Source: Chaunax sp. Z400 (Eukaryota; Chordata; Actinopteri; Lophiiformes; Chaunacidae). From it: 64,000 nucleotides of DNA. Under the pieces are notes generated by a model. The model was not told the origin of the DNA. It searched no databases and worked only from the letters and a program-made list of their open reading frames with translations. Shown here in pieces: positions 1 to 9,775 of the stretch. Every line of letters begins with the position of its first letter. Within the stretch, counting starts at the first letter, position 1. The stretch covers positions 34,656,286 through 34,720,285 of the forward strand of contig CM075189.1 in assembly GCA_037577475.1 (NCBI GenBank). Reading direction: 5' to 3'. The position numbers were made by a program, and so were the translations under genes.

Positions 1-2880
1 CAGAGTGATTTCTCACTGTGGGTCAATGGTGTGGGACACACTGAACAAACCTGTCCATCAGAGCACTTATGGGTCTGTGCCAAGGGTCTCATTGTCTGAC
101 AATCGATCCAATGACTATGTTACAGCAACATAAATGCATTCCTAGATCCTATAAAGTACTTCGGTGTGGACGGAATCATCGCTTAAGACGTTTTAGGTTT
201 TCAAACTGATGACATCTGAGATATTTAACCACACACACCAAAAAAAAAAGAACAGAAAAAAAACACTGAGTGGACAGTTTGTAAAGGAAGAGTTATTTCT
301 AATTCTGTGGTCCAGTGGGTCTAATTTCAAACAAGTCAGATCCATAGATCTCAATCCAAGTCTTTGACCCAACTACTGGTTCAGCATCAGATTTCAATTC
401 ATCTTATTGATCTCCCCATTGTTTGCGGTTTTGTCTTTTTCAGCATTAACAGATGCTATTGGCATTTTGATATTGACCACTTTGACATAACAGCTCCCCA
501 GTATTCCTCTGACTTTCCTTCGCTCTTTGTCCCTGACTCATGTTGTTCTTTGGCCCCCTTGGCACTGGCTGAGAGGTGGTGAGCTGTGACAAATGACTTT
601 ACAAGCGATCGGTTAAAATAACCAATAGATGGGTTGATTGATTCTGTCATTGACTTCCAATTGAAAACCGGTGCACACCCAAAGGTTAAACACCTAAAAG
701 GTAAGGAAATACACCAGCAGGTAATTTCATACAGTACATTGCAACCTCATCCATGTTGCAGGAACATCCTGTTTGACTGTTAGGTCTTTAAGCACATGTG
801 GAAGAGTTAGAGAGCTTTTCCTCCTACGCCTGTCTCACTCTTATCTCAATATGTGAATAAAAAGGTCATCAAAATTCAAGGAAGGAATTTTAATAGCTGG
901 CGTTTTTGTTAGATGTCAATTTGCATTTATTATGGAAGTCCTTGAGATTGTAGTCTCCATAGATGACCAGAGTCAAGTAAACTTTATTTATTTAGGCTAT
1001 TTTCACACATAAGTTTAAGGGGTTTACAATCTGTGTAGCACACAACATCCTCTAGCCATAAAAAAACTTTAACAGCGAAAAACTGGGAGAAACCTTAATA
1101 GCATTGGACAACCAGGATGACAAAAGTATAAATAGATTGTAAACATATATGAAGAATATGGATCTTGAGCAGCTTAAGGTGTTGGGAAACAGACCTGAGC
1201 CACACAAACTCCTCTCCACCATGGAGATCTGGAAAGAGGACAGACTACACAAACACACAGGACCAAAACGCTCACACAGATAGGAGAAGAGAAAAAAACA
1301 TACAGGGGGAGAGAGAGACAAGGACAATATGCAAACAAGGTCAGAGAGAGAGGGAGAGAAGAGGGTGATTCTCATGGAGGGTGAGGAGGACAAACATGGA
1401 CTCCATTTATAAAGGTGTGGCAACATCAGACAATCCAGCAAGAACAAGCAAGATTTTTAGAAGTATGCAACCAAAGCTCTCCGCGCCACTACTCTGAAAC
1501 ACATGAACGTGCACTGGGTGACAACACTGCATACTGCATTTGAATATTCTAATGGAAGTATGTGTATTTGGAACACAGCACAAGTTTTAAGTGGATCTAG
1601 TTCATTTTCAGGGCAGAGTTTGTAAAGTACCACACCTGTTATTCACAAAAAAAGCACTAAATTCAAAAGGCCAAGACTTCCTGTTGGGTTTAAGTGATGG
1701 CGCCCAGAGGCTTTTTTATAATTTGATATGATTTACAGTATGTATTTAGGGGACGCTGTGGAGCCACATTGCAATTTTCACAATTTGTGTGCCATTTTTT
1801 TTTCTGAGTAGCCGTTCCATCCCTGGGTATCCTCGATGGTCGGCCTCGAATAAAGCCTGATTATATTTTTGAGTTACTTAATTGCTTCAGCAGATATATG
1901 TAAATTGTTTTCAGTAACAGCAGAGTTGTTTTAGCTTTAAATCTTGGTATCATTCCCCCTGATATCAGTGCTACCACTCTGCAAGACTGCGTCATCACAT
2001 GAAATCACGCCCATCACTCTACGCAGTTTCTTTTCATACGCTCTGTCCCCTCCCTCCTTGTCTGTGGCTGGCACTCCTCCCTCGTCCCACTTTCATTGAC
2101 AGAATCTGAGATAGACATCATGGGCTCGTTGTTTTTTTTATGTTTCCTCCCCCCCTCTCTCCCTCCCTCGCACACACTCTCTGCAGGTGTCCCTCCCCAC
2201 TCCGTTTCATTCATAGCGCTGTGCCGAGCAGGATGACTCATCCTACAGTGTTAAAGACGTGAATTGCTCACTGAGTTCATCCTAACACTTGGTCCTCTTC
2301 CAGTGTCTCTCACCCTCTCCCACTCCCTCCCACTGTGAGGCACCCATCCGTAGCTCGGCTCCGTCATAGGTGAGCACTGATAGACAGGAGGAGTAAGTGG
2401 CTGCGACAGAGGAGCACATGTTTTAAATGCAGATGGATCTGTCTGACATCAACCTCCTGTCAGCTCCCTGATACTGGTACCGGACTTATCACCAGCACCA
2501 GAGCCTGGACTCACGTGTCACGTGACTTTCACAGTTCACTTACACTAAATTCGACTGAGACAAAATCCTTCTAATGTTTGACTTTTTGAGACATTTTCCA
2601 CAATTATCTACAAGTTTGAAGAAGACGCAGATCAGTTTAAACTCTTTAATTAGATTTATATCCCCATACATCAAAATGTGTTATTATCATAGATCCAGTC
2701 ACTCTAGATTCCTTTACACAACTTTATCTAAAGGATGAGAAACTCGTCAAGCGTAGGTAAATTGCTAGATATTTGTGAGTTAAAAACAGAAATAGTACAG
2801 ACTGTAGACGTGGTCTTCACTGGTGCTTCTATAGAATAATTGGAGTATTAGACCTATTTACTATGGCAGTCTTATACACT
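1..2880. other. Intergenic stretch, no gene recognised
   Basis: No reading frame here resembles a protein I know, and none has convincing splice signals. Open frames are short and several come from low-complexity DNA: a purine-rich patch near 1260-1370 and pyrimidine-rich patches near 2040-2180 and 2290-2340. The piece near 970-1030 resembles the A/T-rich tails of dispersed fish repeats. The tandem E-box near 2512 is listed separately. Confidence 0.6.
2512..2524. promoter_or_regulatory. Tandem CACGTG E-boxes
   Basis: Two palindromic CACGTG hexamers lie at 2512-2517 and 2519-2524, separated by one base. The second sits in GTCACGTGAC, the context preferred by MiT/TFE, USF and related bHLH-zip factors. 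No gene start is visible close by, so function is inference only. Confidence 0.35.
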
Positions 2881-2898
2881 GTTGCTCTCGTGACAGAC

Positions 2899-3060
2899 AA
2901 AAGCAAAGCAAAGCTAAGCAAAGCAAATTTATTTATATAGCACATTTCGTACACTGAGGTAATTCAAAGTTCTTTGCATAAAAATTTAAAATAAAAACAT
3001 AAAAGATCAAAGCATAAAAAAACAACTAACAGTATAACATGCATACATAGCGCAATACAT
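2899..3060. repeat. Dispersed repeat tail
   Basis: An AAGCA-rich lead-in is followed by a segment around TTTATTTATATAGCACATTT and then an A-rich tract. This layout is common at the ends of dispersed elements in fish genomes. A related stretch occurs near 31440-31500 in a piwil1 intron. The exact family cannot be named by eye. Confidence 0.5.
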
Positions 3061-3149
3061 TAATGCATCAATCAATCATTTTCTCTCTTATTGCAATCAA
3101 CAACAGTAGAACCAGCAGAAGGTACCTTTGTACATCTGAATGAGACAAA

Positions 3150-3500
3150 CTGGGATTTAATGCAGGGGTTCCCGCAACGTCATCACCGCAGACACTGCCC
3201 TGAATCTTTATGGACAGAATTTCTAGGCGGGGTGTCCGGTTTGGTGGACTCGGGATCGCTTCTCTGCTTTTTGCAGATGATGTGGTCCTGTTAGCTTCAT
3301 CATGCCATGACCTCCGGCTGTCATTGGGACAGTTTGCTGCCGAGTGTGAAGCACCTGGGATGAGAATCAGCACCTCCAAGTCTGAGGCCGTGGTTCTCAG
3401 TGGGAAAAGGGTGGATTGCTCTCTCCAGGTTAGGGAATGAGCTGCTGCCCCAAGTGGAGGAGTTTAAGTATCTCGGGGTCTTGTTCATATTAACATTATA
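3150..3500 (+). pseudogene. RTE/Rex3-like reverse transcriptase fragment
   Basis: The frame from 3210 gives a reverse-transcriptase palm segment with the catalytic box FADD (3270-3281) in the context LLFADDVVLLAS, followed by an AECE...GMRIS.TSKSEA stretch typical of RTE-type non-LTR elements of fish. A frameshift near 3428 moves the continuation (LLPQVEEFKYLGVLF) into another frame. Endonuclease, fingers and thumb are absent. It is a dead fragment. The Rex3 assignment rests on remembered family motifs and is less certain than the reverse-transcriptase call. Confidence 0.75.
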
Positions 3501-3533
3501 CTACTTATTTGAGTGATGCAGGACTTGGTCAAT

Positions 3534-3558
3534 GTGTGTGTGTGTGTGTGTGTGTGTA
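3534..3558. repeat. (TG)n microsatellite
   Basis: About 12 TG units directly follow the reverse transcriptase fragment. Confidence 0.85.
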
Positions 3559-4019
3559 GGAGAGAGGGAAACATTACAGTTATACCAGCAAGCTCCTATG
3601 TCTGGAGAGGAGGAGTGATACAGGATAAAAGGTACAGATGGAGGAGCACACACATGCACATACATCATTCACTGCTTCCTCTTAAACTAAGTGCAACAAG
3701 AGCGCTCAGAGAGAGCAAACCTCCACCAAGGCCCAACAATCCTCGACATAATTGTTAGGGCCTGTGTCCACCAAAGCATTTTTTCCTGAGGCCAGCTTAT
3801 TTTTAAAAAATTATTTGCAATGGGAGCGCCGTGTATTTATACTACGCTACAGACATCAGCGTGACGAGGCGCTGAGCGTCTTTTCTGTGCTGAGTGGCGC
3901 TTGTCACTGTCACTTTTTACCCAACTGTCCAATCCCAGTGGAGAAGGGGCGGGACTCACATAGACCTCTGTGGTGAACATCCATAAGACACCACACGGAG
4001 TAGGTGGAATGATCATCAA
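3559..4019. other. Unclassified, possibly transposon-derived spacer
   Basis: No coding match. The segment from about 3757 (AGGGCCTGTGTCCACC) to 4000 has the feel of a short non-autonomous DNA element, but I found no matching inverted end and no target duplication. Confidence 0.25.
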
Positions 4020-4072
4020 TGACCAGGGAGGGAGGGAGGCGGGGCTCCAGGCCTCAGGATTGGTCTCCGAAA

Positions 4073-4727
4073 CACAACGCCTGGTTATCTGGTTTTTTAT
4101 CTATCTGGTCCCAAGTCCTGGTTAGTCCTCTCTGACTGGCCATTCGTCTGAGGATGAAAGCCAGAGGAGAGACTGACTGAAGCCCCCAGAGCTTTACAAA
4201 ACGCCCTTAAAAAACTTGGGAGATGAACTGGGGACCCCGGTCCGACACAATGTCAAAAGGTATGCCATGGAGGCGAAAAACATGTTGAACTAGGAGCTGA
4301 GCAGTTTCATGAGCTGAGGGTAATTTGGTAAGTGCTACAAAATGGGCTGACTTGGAAAACCTGTCTACGATGGTCAATAAGGTGGTGTTGCCTCGAGATG
4401 GGGGTAAACCAGTAACAAAGTCCAGAGCGATGTGGGACCATGGACGACTGGGGACTGGCAAGGGTCTCAGAAGACCTGCTGGAGGGCAGTCGGAGGCCTT
4501 GTTGCGGTCACACCGTGCAAGCTTCACGTTGCGGGACCCAGGACGATAAGTCAACGTGAAGTTAAATCTACTGAAATACAGGGCCCACCTGGCCTGTGGG
4601 AGGTTAGCCGCTTAGCTGACTGGATGTAGGCCAGATTCTTATGGTCAGTCCAAATGATAAAAGGCCGTTCGGCGTATATAGGGCTTTGACCCAAGATGAT
4701 GTTCTGCCTCGAAGCAGTCCAATAATA
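4073..4727 (-). pseudogene. Ty3/gypsy RNase H and integrase fragment
   Basis: On the minus strand the RNase H end reads PFIIWTDHKNLAYIQSAKRL (about 4676-4617). After a short damaged hinge comes the integrase core: SRPWSHIALDFVTGLP with its first acidic residue, then TIVDRFSKSAHFVAL and DIVSDRGPQF with the second. After a frame change near 4200 the frame continues as SGFHPQTNGQSERTNQ, which carries the third acidic residue. Frameshifts and loss of the C-terminus make it non-functional. The order RNase H then integrase fits Ty3/gypsy pol. Confidence 0.85.
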
Positions 4728-4729
4728 TA

Positions 4730-5768
4730 CTGACCAACAGTGGAAACGCATAATTTTAAAAACCCTGTAATTTCTATTCATTAGCCCTAATCTACTGAAA
4801 CAAACAATCATGTGATACACTGAATAGACTTTTTTAAGTACCCACAACCAAAACATATTAAATCATGAATAACCATCATTTAGTCATAACATAGAAATAA
4901 CAGTCATTGGTGCATTTCAGAGTAAACGATGATGTTGGTGAGATTTTTCTCTGCATGATTGAAAAGACCTGGCCAAGGTGATAATTTACCAGGTCTAAGT
5001 AATGTCCTGGAGAAACAACTGAAGGATCCCCGAAAAAACTTATGTGAACGTGCAGTTGGGATGCTATGGTTGGAACTAGGCAGACACGTGCGGCACAGAT
5101 GTTCCAGATGTTATGGCTGATTGCAAAATGGACGGAGATCACATTAAGCAACAAGTCCGGATTTAACTTGTACACAGCTGACGGTCATTGGCATTTGTAC
5201 CATCGCAGCGGAGACCGCAATCTGCCGCATATGTCCAAGAAATAGATCGTTTGGTGGTGCGTCATGAAGTGTGGGGGGGGCACTGCTAATGGATGACGGG
5301 CAAAACTTGTCCACATTCACGGCCATCCGGCTCTAGGTCCACACGTCATACCCAGGATACAGCAATCAGGCACCACCTTAATGCATGACAATGCACTCTA
5401 TGGGACGTTCAGGATCACCGGGTGAGACGGGAAGATCCCGCTCCAGAAACATATACATAACTTGTAACAGCACTGCAGGAAGAATAGCATGTCATCCTAC
5501 AAGTCCAGATTAACATCCAGTCAGGAGGTGTAAAATAGTGATAAATGCTGGAGGTAGACACGCACGGTAGTGAATATTTTGTTCTCCGTCTCACCATCCA
5601 CACTTTCTGACATGTAAATACTAAGACAAAAACCACTAATCTGCACAAAAATGATTTGTCTGTATGGCTAAGGGGTGAATAAAGATGTGTGAACCATAAT
5701 CTGCATTTGCTATTTAATATGGACAGGACGGCATGACATGAAAAAAATGCGTTTCTACTGATGATCAG
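4730..5768 (+). mobile_element. Tc1/mariner-type element, copy 1, with TA target site
   Basis: The ends are inverted copies, CTGACCAACAGTGGAAACGC at 4730 and the complement of CTGATCATCAGTAGAAACGC ending at 5768. Both are flanked by TA (4728-4729 and 5769-5770), the Tc1/mariner target duplication. The length of 1,039 bp fits a transposase-only element. The plus-strand transposase is broken by stops and frameshifts; remnants resemble the SDQSRFNL region of copy 2. It lies inside the gypsy remnant. Confidence 0.85.
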
Positions 5769-5868
5769 TAGGCTATAAGATGAATCTTGCTCTAATCGGT
5801 AAAAAAGGTCTGAGGATGCTGTTTAAATAAACTCGCCCGAGAAGGGCTCAGGATTAGTGGTGTAAGAC

Positions 5869-6120
5869 TCACCGGGTGTGGCTTGGGGTATACGGGCAGT
5901 GGAGCGGACTGAGGCGCCGGGCGCGGAGCGAGCAGAGGTCCGGCGGCGGAGCGGCTGCAGTGTAGGGAAAGGCCAATCTGGAAGATAGATCGGTCATCTG
6001 TTCAAACATGGCCTGGTTGTTTTCCGACAGTGTCTGGTGGCGTTGTGCGTGTTGTCCGAGGAGAGCGCTGTGTGCACAGCGGAGGACCAGACGCTGTTTC
6101 CACCGGGCCGCTGGGTCCAT
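5869..6120 (-). pseudogene. Ty3/gypsy gag N-terminus
   Basis: The minus-strand frame starts with MDPA at 6120, just inside the LTR, and continues with a helix-rich stretch including SENNQAMFEQMTDLSSRLA, which resembles the beginning of gag in fish gypsy elements. It stops after 83 residues with no capsid or zinc knuckle. Position next to the LTR is the main support. Confidence 0.6.
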
Positions 6121-6138
6121 GGTCTGGCCGGATCGTTC

Positions 6139-6593
6139 TGTTACAAACTAGACCTGCTGAACCCAAAATAGCGGACACAGAGAGGAGGCCAGGAAAAAGG
6201 ATATGAACTGTTTAATTAAACACAAAAAGTCTCCACAGGAAAATTAACTCCAGAACTTCACAGGGAATGATCGGGCTGGGCAGGAGGAGCAGGAAGGCAG
6301 GTGTGTCTGATCCTACAGACAAAGGAGAGGTGGATTCAAAAAACTGGTTTAAAAAAACAGGAATCACTTAGCAGATTTGGCCGAAGAGTCATAGTTACCA
6401 CGCTGGGGAAGTCTTGTGAGGAGAGCCGGTGTCTTATTCTGCCACTGATTGAAGATTGGTTGAAGATGAGCTGGATGATGATGATGAACAGCTGTGGTGG
6501 AGTGAGGGAGAAACCAGGTATCCACGCCGGCCCGACAGCGATGTAAACAAAGAACCACGTGGAGACATACAAAAACAGACGCAGATCCTAACA
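6139..6593 (-). repeat. Single LTR of the gypsy remnant
   Basis: Read on the minus strand it starts TGTTAGGATCTGCG at 6593 and ends GTTTGTAACA at 6139, with the TG...CA ends (extended to TGTTA/TAACA) expected of an LTR. It carries a TTTAATTAAACA stretch in its second half that could serve polyadenylation. gag begins 18 bases further on. The partner LTR is not in the window. Confidence 0.7.
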
Positions 6594-6964
6594 TTCACTT
6601 AATTACAAGGAAGGTAACAACATAAGGTATAATGGCTGGAGTCAAAATCTGAACCACAACAATAGTAGCGATACACAGCTAACCAGCTATCATATCAAAG
6701 AATACTGGACATAAGAACAACTGCGTGTTAGCATGCTAAACCGAGTGGGTAATTCTCACTAATGACACCTTATAGCACATTTCTAATTCATTTAGCTGCT
6801 CTGAGCTTTACTACAGTTGTCCCTGCATTTTGTTTTGCATTTTATAACAATTAATTAAATATTTAACAAGACAATGACAAAAGTCACACATATTAGCAGC
6901 TAAAACGTTCTGGCAATTTCTCGGCCACCTCACTCTATCGCTGCGCAGGACGAAAGACCTCTAA
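6594..6964. other. Spacer before the kinase promoter
   Basis: A/T-rich DNA without coding signal or recognisable repeat. It separates the LTR of the gypsy remnant from the CCAAT/TATA promoter. Confidence 0.5.
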
Positions 6965-7012
6965 CCAATCAGAGCAGGTGTAGAGTTGTTGTCGTTCAAA
7001 CAGGTATAAAAG
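6965..7012 (+). promoter_or_regulatory. CCAAT box and TATA box of the kinase gene
   Basis: CCAAT lies at 6965-6969 within AACCAATCAGA, and TATAAAAG lies at 7005-7012. A start of transcription near 7035-7040 would give a 5' leader of about 150 bases before the ATG at 7191. The spacing is that of a classic focused TATA promoter, unlike the CpG-island promoters usual for broadly expressed kinases. Confidence 0.6.
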
Positions 7013-7190
7013 TCGATGTTAGCTGTCTATCGTGGTTCTTTTTCAGTTGTCGCTGAGAAAGTAACAAACATTTGAGACGAGTCTTATCTTGCGGAGAGCA
7101 AACTATTCAAAGTTTTGGAAGATTCATCCTTGAAGTTTTATCTTCAACAGAAGTTTCATCTCAACTGAGAATATTTCATCTTTAAAGATT

Positions 7191-9453
7191 ATGACGAATT
7201 CACTGCAACCATCAGATTTGTCTTTCGACACCGACACCTCAGCTGAGCAGATTTCCCTTTCAAAGATGTCATCACCAGGTAAGACTAAACACACTAAACT
7301 GTACATGATGCTAAATACATATACTATACAACGCACTGAACCTGTACCTAAACTGTAAAAATGTAACCCAGGACAGAGCAGCTCTGTGTCAAGAAGGTAT
7401 AATTTATGTAAACATGGTTGAGAACAAGTGTGTTTGTTCACGGTTCAGATGTGTTTTAAGGTGTGCTTTGTTCACGGTTCAGCTGTTTGTTTATGGTCTT
7501 ATTTTTGCTCATGGTGTGTGTGTGTGTGTTTTCACGGTTGTGGTGTGTGTGCGCGTGTTTTCACGGTTGTGGTGTGTGTGCGCGTGTTTTCGCGGTTGTG
7601 GTGTGTGTGCGTGTGTGTTTTCGCGGTTGTGGTGTGTGTGTGTGTTTTCGCGGTTGTGGTGTGTGCGCGTGTTTTCACGGTTGTGGTGTGTGTGCGCGTG
7701 TTTTCGCGGTTGTGGTGTGTGTGTGTGTTTTCGCGGTTGTGGTGTGTGTGTGTGTTTTCGCGGTTGTGGTGTGCGTGTGTGTTTTCGCGGTTGTGGTGTG
7801 TGTGTGTGTTTTCGCGGTTGTGGTGTGTGTGTGTGTTTTCGCGGTTGTGGTGTGTGTGCGCGGGTTTTCGCGGTTGTGGTGTGTGCGCGTGTTTTCGCGG
7901 TTGTGGTGTGTGTGTGTGTGTGTTTTCGCGGTTGCGGTGTATGTGCGCGTGTGTGTGTTTTCGCGGTTGCGGTGTGTGTGCGCGTGTGTGTTTTCGCGGT
8001 TGCGGTGTGTGTGCGCGTGTGTGTTTTCGCGGTTGCGGTGTGTGTGCGCGTGTGTGTGTGTTTTCGCGGTTGCGGTGTGTGTGCGCGTGTGTGTGTGTGT
8101 TTTCGCGGTTGCGGTGTGTGTGCGCGTGTGTGTGTGTTTTCGCTGTGTGTGTGTGTGTGTGTGTTTTCGCTGTGTGTGTGTGTGTGTTTTCGCTGTGTGT
8201 GTGTGTGTGTGTTTTCGCTGTTGCTGTGTGTGTGAGTGTGTTTTCGCTGTTGCTGTGTGTGTGAGTGTGTTTTCGCTGTTGCTGTGTGTGTGTGTGTGTG
8301 TGTGTTCGCTGTTGCTGTGTGTGTGTGTGTGTGTGTTCGCTGTTGCTGTGTGTGTGTGTGTGTGTGTTTTCGCTGTTGCTGTGTGTGTGTGAGTGTGTTT
8401 TCGCTGTTGCTGTGTGTGTGTGAGTGTGTTTTCGCTGTTGCTGTGTGTGTGTGTGTGTGTTCGCTGTTGCTGTGTGTGTGTGTGTGTGTTCGCTGTTGCT
8501 GTGTGTGTGTGTGTGTTCGCTGTTGCTGTGTGTGTGTGTGTGTGTGTTTTCGCTGTTGCTGTGTGTGTGTGTGTGTTTTCGCTGTTGCTGTGTGTGTGTG
8601 TGTGTTTTCGCTGTTGCTGTGTGTGTGTGTGTTTTCGCTGTTGCTGTGTGTGTGTGTGTGTGTGTGTTTTCGCTGTTGCTGTGTGTGTGTGTGTGTGTGT
8701 GTTTTCGCTGTTGCTGTGTGTGTGTGTGTGTGTGTTTTCGCTGTTGCTGTGTGTGTGTGTGTGTGTGTTTTCGCTGTTGCTGTGTGTGTGTGTGTGTGTT
8801 TTCGCTGTTGCTGTGTGTGTGTGTGTTTTCGCTGTTGCTGTGTGTGTGTGTGTGTGTGTTTTCGCTGTTGCTGTGTGTGTGTGTGTGTGTGTTTTCGCTG
8901 TTGCTGTGTGTGTGTGTGTGTGTGTGTTTTCGCTGTTGCTGTGTGTGTGTGTGTGTGTGTGTTTTCGCTGTTGCTGTGTGTGTGTGTGTGTGTGTGTTTT
9001 CGCTGTTGCTGTGTGTGTGTGTGTGTGTGTGTTTTCGCTGTTGCTGTGTGTGTGTGTGTGTGTGTGTTTTCGCTGTTGCTGTGTGTGTGTTTGTGTGTGT
9101 TTTCGCTGTTGCTGTGTGTGTGTGTGTGTGTGTTTTCGCTGTTGCTGTGTGTGTGTGTGTGTGTGTTTTCGCTGTTGCTGTGTGTGTGTGTGTGTGTGTG
9201 TTTTCGCTGTTGCTGTGTGTGTGTGTGTGTGTGTGTTTTCGCTGTTGCTGTGTGTGTGTGTGTGTGTGTTTTCGCTGTTGCTGTGTGTGTGTGTGTGTGT
9301 GTTTTCGCTGTTGCTGTGTGTGTGTGTGTGTGTGTTTTCGCTGTTGCTGTGTGTGTGTGTGTGTGTGTGTTTTCGCTGTTGCTGTGTGTGTGTGTGTGTG
9401 TGTGTTTTCGCTGTTGCTGTGTGTGTGTGTGTGTGTGTGTGTTTTCGCTGTTG

Positions 9454-9523
<70 letters not shown>

Positions 9524-9736
9524 GCTGTTGCTGTGTGTGTGTGTGTGTGTGTGTGTTTTCGCTGTTGCTGTGTGTGTGTGTGTGTGTGTGTGTTTTCGCT
9601 GTTGCTGTGTGTGTGTGTGTGTGTTTTCGCTGTTGCTGTGTGTGTGTGTGTGTGTGTTTTCGCTGTTGCTGTGTGTGTGTGTGTGTGTGTTTTCGCTGTT
9701 GCTGTGTGTGTGTGTGTGTGTGTGTTTTCGCTGTTG

Positions 9737-9775
<39 letters not shown>

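Larger units (their letters stand above)
4020..6593 (-). mobile_element. Ty3/gypsy-type LTR retrotransposon remnant (minus strand)
   Basis: Read on the minus strand the order is LTR (6593-6139), start of gag (6120-5869), a Tc1-like insertion (5768-4730), then the end of RNase H and part of integrase (4727 to about 4020). Protease, reverse transcriptase and most of gag are missing and no 3' LTR follows. The element is therefore internally deleted and truncated. The Tc1 element sits exactly between the gag-side and pol-side remnants. Confidence 0.75.

Noticed and set aside
2421..2470. Possible first coding exon starting MDLSDINLLSAP
   Set aside because: A stop follows at once, no donor site fits and no downstream exons were found.
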